The notes beneath the pieces were generated by a model that worked only from the letters and a program-made list of their open reading frames with translations, did no database searches and was not told the DNA's origin. A program made the translations under genes and the position numbers. A stretch of DNA of 64,000 nucleotides from the NCBI RefSeq assembly GCF_005862305.2, contig NZ_CP054021.1, positions 1,860,001 to 1,924,000 on the forward strand, written 5' to 3'. Below, in pieces: positions 27,857 to 39,568 of the stretch (position 1 is its first letter; every line of letters starts with the position of its first letter). The DNA comes from Rhizobium indicum. GTDB taxonomy: Bacteria > Pseudomonadota > Alphaproteobacteria > Rhizobiales > Rhizobiaceae.

Positions 27857-29104
27857 CTAGGCCCATTCGCCCGCGGCAAATCCGGAGGCCCAGGCCCACT
27901 GAAAATTATAGCCGCCGAGCCAGCCGGTGACGTCGACGCACTCGCCGATGAAATAAAGGCCGGGCACGGCTTTTGCTTCCATGCTGCGGGAATCCAACGC
28001 CGCCGTGTCGATGCCGCCGAGCGTCACTTCGGCGGTGCGGTAACCTTCCGAGCCGGACGGTTTGACCGCCCAGTTCTGGACGCCGGCGGCAAGACGCAGC
28101 AGCGCCTTGTCGGGCAGGTCAGCCATGTTGCCGGAGATCTTTTCGCGTTCGACGAGAAATTGTGCCAGCCGCTTCGGCAGGATATCGCCAAGGGCTGTCT
28201 GCGGCGACTGGCGGCCATTGAGCTGTTTTGCCGTCTTCAAATGCGCCGCAATGTCGATATCCGGTTCGATCGAGACCACCACCTCGTCGCCCTCGCGCCA
28301 ATAGGAAGAGATCTGCAGGATGGCCGGGCCGCTCAGCCCGCGATGGGTGAACAGCAGCGCTTCGCGGAAGGCGGTCCTGCCGTGGCGGATTTCGGCCGGG
28401 GCGGCAATGCCGGCGAGCGGCGCGATGCTTTCCAGCAGGCCGGGATCGAGCGTCAGCGGCACGAGGCCGGGTCGGGTTTCGAGCACGGCCAAGCCGAACT
28501 GCTCGGCGAGGCGATAGGCAAAGCCGGTGGCGCCCATCTTCGGGATCGACTTGCCGCCGGCGGCGACGATCAGCGACGATGCTTCACAGTGACCTTCGCT
28601 CGTCGATACACGGAAGCCGGCTTCGGTCTTTTCGACGCCTGATATTTCGGTGCCAAGATGCAGCACTGCACCGGCCATGCGCATCTCCGCCAGCAACATG
28701 CGGATGATATCTTTGGCGCTATCGTCGCAGAAAAGCTGGCCGAGCGTCTTTTCGTGCCAAGCGATGCCGTGGCGGTCGACCATGGCGATGAAATCGGCGG
28801 GCGTGAAACGGGCAAGCGCCGACTTGCAGAAATGCGGGTTGGCGGAGAGAAAATTCTTCGGGCCGGCATGGATATTGGTGAAATTGCAGCGGCCCCCGCC
28901 TGATATGCGGATCTTCTCGCCAGGCGCCCTGGCATGGTCGAGGATGACGACCGAGCGGCCGCGTTTTCCGGCACGGATGGCGGCCATCATGCCCGCCGCT
29001 CCGGCGCCGATGACGATAACGTCGCTTTTGCGCTGCAAACCCGTTTCCCCGATCAAACCCGCGTCTTCTTTTTCCATCAAAGGGCGAAAGTCAACGTTTG
29101 CCAC
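27857..29104 (-). CDS. HI0933/YhiN-family flavoprotein
   Basis: Predicted FAD-dependent oxidoreductase, up to 415 residues. An N-terminal Rossmann motif VIVIGAGAAGMMAAIRAGKRG is followed by the family hallmark GEKIRISGGGRCNFTN, and the C-terminus has the second FAD contact GLYFIGECVDVTGWLGGYNFQWAWASG. Substrate and physiological role are unknown for most of this family (BaiN of Clostridia is one characterised relative). The GTG at 29104 and the ATG at 29077 (MEKEDAGL) are both possible starts, and neither has a strong ribosome site. It is divergent from the glutamine-synthetase-like gene, with only about 60 bases between them. Confidence 0.85.
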   Translation of the reverse strand: MANVDFRPLMEKEDAGLIGETGLQRKSDVIVIGAGAAGMMAAIRAGKRGRSVVILDHARAPGEKIRISGGGRCNFTNIHAGPKNFLSANPHFCKSALARFTPADFIAMVDRHGIAWHEKTLGQLFCDDSAKDIIRMLLAEMRMAGAVLHLGTEISGVEKTEAGFRVSTSEGHCEASSLIVAAGGKSIPKMGATGFAYRLAEQFGLAVLETRPGLVPLTLDPGLLESIAPLAGIAAPAEIRHGRTAFREALLFTHRGLSGPAILQISSYWREGDEVVVSIEPDIDIAAHLKTAKQLNGRQSPQTALGDILPKRLAQFLVEREKISGNMADLPDKALLRLAAGVQNWAVKPSGSEGYRTAEVTLGGIDTAALDSRSMEAKAVPGLYFIGECVDVTGWLGGYNFQWAWASGFAAGEWA

Positions 29105-29165
29105 CCCTCGCCAATTGGCAAAGTCTGGTTATGATGGCGTCACGATCAATACAAACCGGTGTGTC

Positions 29166-30602
29166 ATGTCCCCAAAAAAGACGACGCTCAAGCCTGCCAG
29201 AAACGTACCCGCCTCGAAGAAAACTCCCCCGGAACCCGGATCCCTGCGTGGCGTTGCGAACTGGAAGGAAGCAGCGCGGTGGCTAAGGGACAGGGGCATC
29301 GAAGACATCGAATGCATCACGCCGGACCTTGCCGGCGTTGCGCGCGGCAAGATGATGCCGAGCTCGAAATTCACCTCGAACACCTCACTGGCGCTGCCTT
29401 CGGCGATCTACCGGCACACGATTTCGGGCGAATATCCCGACGAGACGGAAAGCTTCCGCTACGAACCGCGCGACAGCGACCTGAAGCTGATGCCCGATCT
29501 TTCGACGCTTTCCGTCGTGCCCTGGGAAAGCGACCCGACGGCGCAGGTGATCTGCGACATCGTCGATTCGGACGGTGGCGAAGTCCCCTATACGCCGCGC
29601 AACGTGCTGAAGCGGATCATGAGCCTCTATCATGAGCGCGGCTGGAAACCGATCGTGGCACCGGAGATCGAATTCTATCTCGTCGCCAAGAACGACGATC
29701 CCGACTATCCGCTGCACCCGCCGAAAGGCCGGTCCGGCCGCTCGATCCTCGGCGGCCAGGGCTATTCGATCGCCGGCATCAACGAGTTCGACGAGCTGAT
29801 CGACGACGTCTATCATTTCTCGGAGAAGCAGGGGTTGGAGATCGATACGCTGATCCATGAAGAGGGACCGGCGCAGCTTGAGATCAACCTGCGCCACGGC
29901 AATCCGATCGAACTTGCCGACCAGGTGTTCCTGTTCAAGCGGACGATCCGCGAGGCGGCGCTGAAACACGACATCTACGCGACCTTCATGGCCAAGCCGA
30001 TGCAGGGCCAGCCGGGCTCGGCGATGCATATCCACCAGTCGGTGGTCGATATCGAGACCGGCATGAACATCTTCTCCAATCCCGATGGCTCGGCTTCGAA
30101 GGAATTCTTCCACTTCATCGGCGGCATGCAGAAATTCGTGCCGAGCGCGATGGCGATGCTGGCGCCCTACGTGAATTCCTACCGGCGCCTGCAGCCCGAT
30201 ATGTCCTGCCCGGTCAACAATGCCTGGGGTTACGACAACCGGACGACCGCCTTCCGTGTCCCGGTCTCCGATCCGCAGGCGCGGCGCGTGGAAAACCGGC
30301 TGCCGAGCTCGGACGCCAATCCCTATCTCGCGCTCGCCGCCTCGCTCGCCTCCGGCCTGCTCGGCATCATGAAGCAGATCGAGCCGACGGCGCCGACCGA
30401 GGATTCGGCCAATGAGGGTTCGATCGACCTGCCGCGCGGCCTGCTGGAAGCCGTGGCGCTGCTCGAGGACGAACCCGCCTTCGAGGAGATATTCGGCAAG
30501 CAGTTCATCGGCCTTTATGCCGGCGTCAAGCGCGGCGAGTTCGAAACCTTCATGCAGGTGATCAGCCCCTGGGAGCGGGAATTCCTTCTGCTCAACGTGT
30601 GA
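29166..30602 (+). CDS. glutamine synthetase family protein, probable gamma-glutamylputrescine synthetase (PuuA-like)
   Basis: A 478-residue ligase. ATG 29166 is chosen; an upstream in-frame extension lies in the antisense of the flavoprotein gene and is not plausible. The GlnA-type features are EIEFYLV (metal-binding glutamates), GPAQLEINLRHGNP, the ATP-site SAMHIHQSV, and NNRTTAFRVP-like YDNRTTAFRVPVSDPQARRVENRLPSSDANPY. No adenylylation tyrosine motif of GlnA is seen. Linkage to a PuuB-like oxidase 10 bases downstream and a putrescine importer 20 kb away points to the gamma-glutamylation route of putrescine degradation. Other amine ligases of the same family (e.g. for ethanolamine) remain possible. 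Confidence 0.8.
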   Translation: MSPKKTTLKPARNVPASKKTPPEPGSLRGVANWKEAARWLRDRGIEDIECITPDLAGVARGKMMPSSKFTSNTSLALPSAIYRHTISGEYPDETESFRYEPRDSDLKLMPDLSTLSVVPWESDPTAQVICDIVDSDGGEVPYTPRNVLKRIMSLYHERGWKPIVAPEIEFYLVAKNDDPDYPLHPPKGRSGRSILGGQGYSIAGINEFDELIDDVYHFSEKQGLEIDTLIHEEGPAQLEINLRHGNPIELADQVFLFKRTIREAALKHDIYATFMAKPMQGQPGSAMHIHQSVVDIETGMNIFSNPDGSASKEFFHFIGGMQKFVPSAMAMLAPYVNSYRRLQPDMSCPVNNAWGYDNRTTAFRVPVSDPQARRVENRLPSSDANPYLALAASLASGLLGIMKQIEPTAPTEDSANEGSIDLPRGLLEAVALLEDEPAFEEIFGKQFIGLYAGVKRGEFETFMQVISPWEREFLLLNV

Positions 30603-30612
30603 GGGAAGCATC

Positions 30613-31911
30613 ATGGCATCGCAGGAGACGTGGCAGAGCCCGATCGCGCCCGGGCTGTCCTGGTATCAGGCAACCGTCGGGGACCGCCCCACCTACCCCG
30701 CTCTCGACGGCTCGAGAACATCAGACGTCGCCATAATCGGCGGCGGCTATACCGGCCTGCAGGCCGCCTATAATCTTGCCAAATCAGGCGTTTCGGTGGT
30801 CCTGATCGAGGCCTGCCGCTTCGGCGACGGGGCGTCCGGGCGCAATGGCGGTCAACTCGGCACCGGTCAGCGATGGTGGCCGGAAGAACTTGAGGAGAAG
30901 GTCGGCTACGAACGCTCGAAGGCGCTGTTCGATCTTGCCGAGGCGGCCAAGCGCCATCTCATCGATTTCGCCCGCGAGCATCAGATCGAGATCGACTATG
31001 TGCCCGGCCAGCTCAATGTCGCACACAAGGCGAGCTACAAACGCGACTACTATGAAAATGCTGAAATCGCCGCAGAGCGCTACGGCTATCCGCATCTCAG
31101 CTTCATGGACGAGAAGGAAACGCAGGAGAGGCTCGGTTCGAAGCGTTTCCATTGCGGCGTGCGCGATGTCGGCACCGGCCACATTCATCCGCTGAAACTG
31201 CTGGTCGGGCTGGCGCGGGTCGCTGCCAATGCCGGTGCTGAAATCTTCGAGATGACCAAAGCAACGGCGATCCGCCAAAGCGGCGGCAAGGTGACGATCG
31301 AAACCGAAAGGGGGACGATCACCGCTGAGCGCGCTCTGATCGCCTGCAACGGCCATATCGGCGACCTCGAACCGGTGACGGCGAGCCATGTGATGCCGAT
31401 CCGCTCCTTCATTGGCGCGACTGCCCCACTCGACGGCCATCCCGATATACTGCAAGGCGGCGAGGCCGTGGCCGATTCGCGCTTCGTCGTGCGCTACTTC
31501 CGCAAATTCGGCGACGGCCGCCTGCTGTTCGGCGGGCGCGAGGCCTATACCTCGGACAATCCGCGCGACATTTCAGAGCACATCCGCCGGCAGATCGCCG
31601 AGATCTATCCCGACCTGAAGGACATCGAGATCACCCATGCCTGGGGCGGCAGCGTCGGCATCACCTTGCCGCGGCAGCCCTTCGTGCGCGAGGTCATGCC
31701 CGGCGTCATCTCGATCGGCGGTTATTCCGGCCATGGCGTCATGCTGTCAAACTACTGTGGCAAGCTCTATGCGGAAACGGTGCTTGGAAAATCTCGCGAT
31801 CTCGATCTCTTCACATCGCTCGATATTCCAGCCTTTCCCGGCGGAGCCCGGATGCGGGCGCCGTTGCTTTTCCTCGCCTTGTCGTGGTTTGCACTTCGCG
31901 ACAAGTTTTAG
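30613..31911 (+). CDS. FAD-dependent oxidase, probable gamma-glutamylputrescine oxidoreductase (PuuB-like)
   Basis: A 432-residue DAO-family flavoenzyme. The N-terminal dinucleotide fold is VAIIGGGYTGLQAAYNLAKSGVSVVLIEA (about residues 37-65), followed by the family's FGDGASGRNGGQLGTGQRWW, where a Gly-rich segment contacts FAD. The C-terminal motif is GVISIGGYSGHGVMLSNYCGKLYAE. The expected reaction is oxidation of gamma-glutamylputrescine to gamma-glutamyl-aminobutyraldehyde with H2O2. It lies 10 bases behind the PuuA-like gene, so both are one operon. PuuC and PuuD are not in the window. Confidence 0.82.
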   Translation: MASQETWQSPIAPGLSWYQATVGDRPTYPALDGSRTSDVAIIGGGYTGLQAAYNLAKSGVSVVLIEACRFGDGASGRNGGQLGTGQRWWPEELEEKVGYERSKALFDLAEAAKRHLIDFAREHQIEIDYVPGQLNVAHKASYKRDYYENAEIAAERYGYPHLSFMDEKETQERLGSKRFHCGVRDVGTGHIHPLKLLVGLARVAANAGAEIFEMTKATAIRQSGGKVTIETERGTITAERALIACNGHIGDLEPVTASHVMPIRSFIGATAPLDGHPDILQGGEAVADSRFVVRYFRKFGDGRLLFGGREAYTSDNPRDISEHIRRQIAEIYPDLKDIEITHAWGGSVGITLPRQPFVREVMPGVISIGGYSGHGVMLSNYCGKLYAETVLGKSRDLDLFTSLDIPAFPGGARMRAPLLFLALSWFALRDKF

Positions 31912-31990
31912 TCCGATTGCGGATTTCCTCTTCCGGAAATTCGCTCTAAAACCAGTTCCTGAGAGATTCATTGCACTGCACACTGGCTTT

Positions 31991-32010
31991 TTTAAATCGA
32001 TTAGATTAAA
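31991..32010. promoter_or_regulatory. AT-rich imperfect palindrome upstream of zwf
   Basis: TTTAAATCGATTAGATTAAA lies 35 bases before the zwf start. It contains the palindrome AATCGATT and partial outer symmetry. It could be an operator for a HexR/RpiR-type regulator, which control zwf-pgl-edd in some proteobacteria, but it does not clearly match a motif I know. Confidence 0.25.
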
Positions 32011-32045
32011 AGGGCCGCCAACCAGCCTGATTGAGAGACAAGCTC

Positions 32046-33521
32046 ATGAGCAGCCAAATCATTCCCGTTGAGCCCTTTGATTACGTCGTTTTCGGCGGCA
32101 GCGGCGACCTTGCAGAACGCAAGCTTCTGCCCGCGCTGTATCATCGCCAGATCGAAGGCCAGTTCAGCGAACCGACCCGCGTGATCGGCGCCTCGCGCAG
32201 CCCGTTGACGCACGAGGAATACCGCAAATTCGCCAAGGACGCGCTGAACGAGCACCTGAAGAAGGGTGAATATGACGAGGCGGAGGTAGAGAAATTCTGT
32301 GCCCGCCTCTACTACGTCTCGGTCGACGCCCGCACGGATGCCGGCTGGGATCAGCTGAAAAAGCTGCTCGACGAGGGCAAGGAGCGTGTGCGCGCCTTTT
32401 ATCTGGCAGTCGCGCCCGGCATCTTTGGCGACATTTCGCAGAAGATCCACGACCACAAGCTGATCACCAAGTCGACCCGCATCGTCGTCGAGAAGCCGAT
32501 CGGCCGCGACCTCGCCTCCGCGCTGCAGCTCAACGACACGATCGGCCGCGCCTTCAAGGAAGAGCAGATCTTCCGCATCGACCATTATCTCGGCAAGGAG
32601 ACGGTGCAGAACCTGATGGCGTTGCGTTTTGCCAACGCACTTTACGAGCCGCTGTGGAACGCCAACTACATCGACCACGTGCAGATCACCGTGGCTGAAT
32701 CGGTCGGCCTCGAAGGCCGCGCCGGCTATTACGACACGGCGGGCGCACTGCGCGACATGGTGCAGAACCACATCCTGCAGCTGCTCTGCCTGACGGCGAT
32801 GGAAGTACCCTCGTCGATGGATTCGGAAGCCGTGCGTGACGAGAAGCTGAAGGTGCTACGCGCGCTGAAGCCGCTCAATGCCTCCAACGTCGAGCAGGCG
32901 ACGGTCCGCGGCCAGTATCGCGCCGGCGCATCGGGCACTGGCCCGGTCAAGGGTTACCTCGAAGAGCTCGAAGGCGGCGTGTCGAACACCGAGACCTTCG
33001 TCGCCATCAAGGCCGAGATCAACAACTGGCGCTGGGCCGGCGTTCCCTTCTATATAAGAACCGGCAAGCGCCTGACCGGGCGCATGTCCGAGATCGTCAT
33101 CACCTTCAAGCCAATCCCGCACGCAATCTTCGACCAGGCGGCCGGACGCATCAACGCCAACCAGCTGATCATCCGCCTGCAGCCGGATGAGGGCGTCAAG
33201 CAGTCGCTGATGATCAAGGATCCGGGTCCAGGCGGCATGCGCCTGCGCAACGTCTCGCTCGACATGAGCTTCGCCCAGGCCTTCAACGTCCGCAATCCCG
33301 ACGCCTACGAGCGCCTGCTGATGGACGTGATCCGCTCCAACCAGACGCTGTTCATGCGCCGCGACGAAGTGGAAGCCGCGTGGAAATGGGTGGATCCGAT
33401 CCTCAAGGGTTGGGAAACGACCGGCCAGCAGGTGCAGGGCTATACGGCCGGCACCTGGGGACCGAGCCAGGCCATCGCGCTGATCGAGCGTGACGGCCGC
33501 ACCTGGCATGACGAAATCTAG
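32046..33521 (+). CDS. zwf: glucose-6-phosphate 1-dehydrogenase
   Basis: First enzyme of the Entner-Doudoroff and pentose phosphate routes, oxidising glucose-6-phosphate to 6-phosphogluconolactone with NAD(P)+. It has 491 residues from ATG 32046, a standard length. The nucleotide-binding loop is VVFGGSGDLAERKLLPALY (residues about 14-32), and the substrate/catalytic motif RIDHYLGKETVQN carries the active histidine. The ATG is preceded by GAGAGACAAGCTC; a TTG 15 bases upstream is an unlikely start. It heads zwf-pgl-edd, with 10 bases to pgl. Confidence 0.95.
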   Translation: MSSQIIPVEPFDYVVFGGSGDLAERKLLPALYHRQIEGQFSEPTRVIGASRSPLTHEEYRKFAKDALNEHLKKGEYDEAEVEKFCARLYYVSVDARTDAGWDQLKKLLDEGKERVRAFYLAVAPGIFGDISQKIHDHKLITKSTRIVVEKPIGRDLASALQLNDTIGRAFKEEQIFRIDHYLGKETVQNLMALRFANALYEPLWNANYIDHVQITVAESVGLEGRAGYYDTAGALRDMVQNHILQLLCLTAMEVPSSMDSEAVRDEKLKVLRALKPLNASNVEQATVRGQYRAGASGTGPVKGYLEELEGGVSNTETFVAIKAEINNWRWAGVPFYIRTGKRLTGRMSEIVITFKPIPHAIFDQAAGRINANQLIIRLQPDEGVKQSLMIKDPGPGGMRLRNVSLDMSFAQAFNVRNPDAYERLLMDVIRSNQTLFMRRDEVEAAWKWVDPILKGWETTGQQVQGYTAGTWGPSQAIALIERDGRTWHDEI

Positions 33522-33531
33522 GACGAAATCG

Positions 33532-34230
33532 ATGGCATCGACCCTGCATTCCTTCGCCAGCGCCGCAGACCTCGCCGGCAGTCTCGCCGACAAGGTCGCC
33601 GATACACTTTCGGCGGCGATTGCCGCCCGCGGAACGGCGTCCATCGCCGTTTCCGGCGGCTCCACGCCGAAGGTCTTCTTCCAGGCGCTTTCGACGCGCG
33701 ACATCGCCTGGGACAAGGTGACGATCACGCTTGTCGACGAACGTTTCGTGCCGGCCGACAATCCGCGCTCGAACCATCTGCTGGTCGATGCCAATCTGCT
33801 GCAGAACAAGGCAAAAGCGGCACGCTTCCTGCCGCTCTATCAGGACGCTGCCTCCGCGGAGGAGGCGGCAAGGCTCGCAACCGAGAAGACCAGGGCGATC
33901 AGTTCACCCTTCGACATCGTCATCCTCGGCATGGGTGGCGATGGACACACCGCCTCGTTCTTTCCCGGCGGCAGCAATCTTGCCAAGGCGATCGATGCAT
34001 CGACGCCGCGCGGCATCATCACCATGGAAGCGGAAGGAGCCGGCGAGCCGCGCCTGACCTTCACCTTCTCCAGTCTTCAGGATGCCGCACTCCTGGTTCT
34101 CCATATTGAGGGCGAAGGCAAAAAAGACGTTCTCGCCAAGGCGGAAGGCAGCGGTGACGAGGCAGAAATGCCGATCCGCGCCGTTCTGCGCCGGGCCACT
34201 TCCCCGGTCGAGATCTACTGGGCTCCCTGA
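33532..34230 (+). CDS. pgl: 6-phosphogluconolactonase
   Basis: Hydrolyses 6-phosphogluconolactone to 6-phosphogluconate; 232 residues. ATG 33532 is preceded by AGGA at 8 bases. Family motifs: SIAVSGGSTPKVFFQAL (phosphate loop), VTITLVDERFVPADNPRSN and the catalytic region VILGMGGDGHTASFFPG with its conserved histidine. It belongs to the SIS-related NagB/Pgl fold. It sits between zwf and edd in one operon. The junction with zwf carries a short duplication of gacgaaatc on either side of the zwf stop. Confidence 0.93.
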   Translation: MASTLHSFASAADLAGSLADKVADTLSAAIAARGTASIAVSGGSTPKVFFQALSTRDIAWDKVTITLVDERFVPADNPRSNHLLVDANLLQNKAKAARFLPLYQDAASAEEAARLATEKTRAISSPFDIVILGMGGDGHTASFFPGGSNLAKAIDASTPRGIITMEAEGAGEPRLTFTFSSLQDAALLVLHIEGEGKKDVLAKAEGSGDEAEMPIRAVLRRATSPVEIYWAP

Positions 34231-34307
34231 TCCGCCGTCATCCGGACCGAGATTCAGGCCAGAGCCGCCGAAACAGATAGAGACAACGAACAAGGCAGGG
34301 ATTTTCC

Positions 34308-36131
34308 ATGTCCGCTCACGCACGCATTTCTGCGATCACCGATCGCATCGTCGAACGCTCGAAACCAAGCCGCGAGCGCTACCTTGAACGCCTGCGCGCC
34401 GCCGCTTCCAAGGGTGTCGCGCGCTCGGTGCTTGGCTGCGCCAACCTTGCCCATGGCTTCGCGGTCTGTTCCCCCGCCGACAAGGATGCGCTCGCCGGCG
34501 ACCGCATCCCCAATCTCGGCATCATCACCGCCTATAACGACATGCTCTCAGCCCACCAGCCGTTCGAGACCTATCCGGCGATCATCCGCGAGGCGGCAGC
34601 CGAGGCAGGCGGCGTGGCGCAGGTGGCAGGCGGCGTGCCGGCGATGTGCGACGGCGTCACCCAGGGACAGCCCGGCATGGAGCTCTCGCTCTTCTCGCGC
34701 GACCTGATCGCCATGTCGGCGGGCGTCGGCCTGTCGCACAACATGTTCGATGCCGCCCTCTTCCTCGGCGTCTGCGACAAGATCGTGCCCGGTCTGGTGA
34801 TCGCGGCGCTCTCTTTCGGGCACCTGCCGTCGATCTTCGTTCCGGCTGGCCCGATGACCACAGGCCTGCCGAACGACGAGAAGTCGCGCGTGCGCCAGCT
34901 CTTTGCCGAGGGCAAAGTCGGACGCGCCGAACTGCTGGAGGCGGAATCGAAATCCTATCACGGTCCCGGCACCTGCACCTTCTACGGCACCGCCAATTCC
35001 AACCAGATGCTGATGGAAATCATGGGCTTCCACATGCCCGGCTCGTCCTTCATCAATCCCGGCACGCCGCTGCGCGAAGCGCTGACGCGCGAAGCCGCCA
35101 AGCGGGCGCTGGCGATCACCGCGCTCGGCAACGAATTCACGCCGGCGGGCGAGATGATCGACGAGCGCTCGGTCGTCAACGGCGTCGTCGGCCTGCATGC
35201 GACCGGCGGCTCGACCAATCATACGCTGCACCTCGTCGCCATGGCGCGGGCAGCCGGCATCCAGCTCACCTGGCAGGACATTGCCGAGCTTTCGGAAGTC
35301 GTCCCGCTGCTTGCCCGCGTCTATCCGAACGGACTTGCCGACGTGAACCATTTCCAGGCGGCCGGCGGCATGGGTTTCCTCATCAAGGAACTGCTGAAGC
35401 ACGGCCTGGTGCATGACGACGTGCGCACCGTCTTCGGCCACGGTCTCCAAGCCTATACCGTCGATGCCCGACTCGGTGAAAACGGCGCCGTCCTGCGCGA
35501 GCCGTCGCCGGAAAAAAGCGTCGATCCCAAAGTGCTTTCCAGCATCGAAACGCCGTTCCAGGCGAATGGCGGGCTGAAGATGCTGCGCGGCAATCTCGGC
35601 AAGGCGGTCATCAAAATCTCCGCCGTCAAGCCCGAGCGCCACATCATCGAGGCCCCGGCAATCATCTTTCACAGCCAGCAGGAGCTGCAGGACGCTTTCA
35701 AGGAAGGTAAGCTCAACCGCGATTTCATCGCCGTCGTGCGCTTCCAGGGCCCGAAGGCGAACGGCATGCCGGAACTGCACAAGCTGACGCCGCCGCTCGG
35801 CGTGCTGCAGGACCGCGGCTTCCGCGTGGCGCTGCTCACCGACGGGCGCATGTCCGGCGCTTCCGGCAAGGTGCCGGCGGCGATCCACGTCACGCCGGAA
35901 GCGGTCGACGGCGGTCCGATCGCCCGTATTCGCGAGGGCGACATCATTCGCCTCGACGCGATCAAGGGCACGCTCGAGCTGCTCGTCGATGCCGCGGATT
36001 TGGCCGAGCGCGAACCTGTCGTCGTCGATCTCTCCGACAATGAATTCGGCATGGGCCGCGAGCTCTTCGCGCCGTTCCGTCGCGCCGTTGGACCTTCGGA
36101 CCAGGGTGCGAGCGTACTCTTCCACCACTGA
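34308..36131 (+). CDS. edd: phosphogluconate dehydratase
   Basis: Entner-Doudoroff enzyme that dehydrates 6-phosphogluconate to 2-keto-3-deoxy-6-phosphogluconate; 607 residues of the IlvD/Edd Fe-S dehydratase family, normal length. Visible motifs: [45 protein letters not shown] with a cluster cysteine, [24 protein letters not shown] with a second cysteine, [16 protein letters not shown], and [25 protein letters not shown] ribosome site precedes ATG 34308. It ends the zwf-pgl-edd operon and is followed by a strong terminator. The aldolase gene eda is not in the window. Confidence 0.95.
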   Translation: MSAHARISAITDRIVERSKPSRERYLERLRAAASKGVARSVLGCANLAHGFAVCSPADKDALAGDRIPNLGIITAYNDMLSAHQPFETYPAIIREAAAEAGGVAQVAGGVPAMCDGVTQGQPGMELSLFSRDLIAMSAGVGLSHNMFDAALFLGVCDKIVPGLVIAALSFGHLPSIFVPAGPMTTGLPNDEKSRVRQLFAEGKVGRAELLEAESKSYHGPGTCTFYGTANSNQMLMEIMGFHMPGSSFINPGTPLREALTREAAKRALAITALGNEFTPAGEMIDERSVVNGVVGLHATGGSTNHTLHLVAMARAAGIQLTWQDIAELSEVVPLLARVYPNGLADVNHFQAAGGMGFLIKELLKHGLVHDDVRTVFGHGLQAYTVDARLGENGAVLREPSPEKSVDPKVLSSIETPFQANGGLKMLRGNLGKAVIKISAVKPERHIIEAPAIIFHSQQELQDAFKEGKLNRDFIAVVRFQGPKANGMPELHKLTPPLGVLQDRGFRVALLTDGRMSGASGKVPAAIHVTPEAVDGGPIARIREGDIIRLDAIKGTLELLVDAADLAEREPVVVDLSDNEFGMGRELFAPFRRAVGPSDQGASVLFHH

Positions 36132-36153
36132 GCATGGTCACTGGAGACAAACA

Positions 36154-36189
36154 AAAACCCGCGGAGCGCAAAAGCACCCCGCGGGTTTT
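36154..36189 (+). terminator. rho-independent terminator after edd
   Basis: Stem aaaacccgcgg (36154-36164) pairs perfectly with ccgcgggtttt (36179-36189) around a 14-base loop, ending in TTTTCTG. It begins 22 bases past the edd stop. The A-run on the other arm makes it usable on the minus strand too, where the converging small PilZ-like gene ends at 36213. Confidence 0.85.
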
Positions 36190-36212
36190 CTGTATCAGTC
36201 CCGTGCTATCCG

Positions 36213-36626
36213 TCAGGCTCGAATATCGAGAACGTAATCGCGGTGCGCCGGATGGGTGCTGTAGACGAAGATCTTGTTCAACTCCTTCTGCGTCAGCAGG
36301 CGCAGGAAGCGAACTTCCACTGTGTTGTTGGCGTTGACCTTCATCAGCAGGCAGCCGACCTTGGTGATGCGGGCATCCGGAATATCCAGATAGAACTGCT
36401 TCGGCAGGCTGAACTGGGTCAGGATCGCGAGCGTCGCGCTGCTCATCGAGATCCGGACAATGTCGCAGCGGCGCGAAGCCGCGTGCATGACGCCCTTTTC
36501 CGTATATTCGATGCGCGCGGCGTTCATAGTGTCCTCCATTTTGAACCGCGCCTCGCGGTCATACATGAAGGATTCTTCCTTGCTCAGGAAATGAGATTTT
36601 GGCTGTGACGGATTGGAAGCGGCCAC
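36213..36626 (-). CDS. small PilZ-like protein
   Basis: Up to 137 residues. The GTG at 36626 gives MAASNPSQPKS...; the ATG at 36566 (MYDREARFKMEDTM) also has a good AAGGAAG site and would give 117 residues. The beta-rich body (ARIEYTEKGVMHAASRRCDIVRISMSSATLAILTQFSLPKQFYLDIPDARITKVGCLLMKV) resembles the degenerate PilZ-domain proteins common in Rhizobiales. The RxxxR and DxSxxG c-di-GMP motifs are not intact (SRRCDIVRISMSSA), so ligand binding is doubtful. It is a single gene, convergent with edd. Function is unknown. Confidence 0.65.
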   Translation of the reverse strand: MAASNPSQPKSHFLSKEESFMYDREARFKMEDTMNAARIEYTEKGVMHAASRRCDIVRISMSSATLAILTQFSLPKQFYLDIPDARITKVGCLLMKVNANNTVEVRFLRLLTQKELNKIFVYSTHPAHRDYVLDIRA

Positions 36627-36742
36627 CTGCTTATCCCCCTCATAAATTGACAGGGAAAAGGTAGCAGCCGATCTTTAACAGAAAGTGAGAATTCGGCCCG
36701 CCCCGCACAATTCTTAGGACTATCACCCCAAAAATGGCCGCC

Positions 36743-37831
<1,089 letters not shown>

Positions 37832-37881
37832 TTCTCTCTCCCTGTGTTCCCTGGGCCTGTGTTTCCTTAGGCCTATGTTCC

Positions 37882-39534
<1,653 letters not shown>

Positions 39535-39568
39535 GGAATATCCTGTTTGAAGTCACGTTCGGGAATGG

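Noticed and set aside
28650..29165. N-terminal extension of the PuuA-like ligase by up to 172 residues
   Set aside because: The region is the coding strand of the HI0933-type flavoprotein in the opposite direction, and the ATG at 29166 gives the normal family length.
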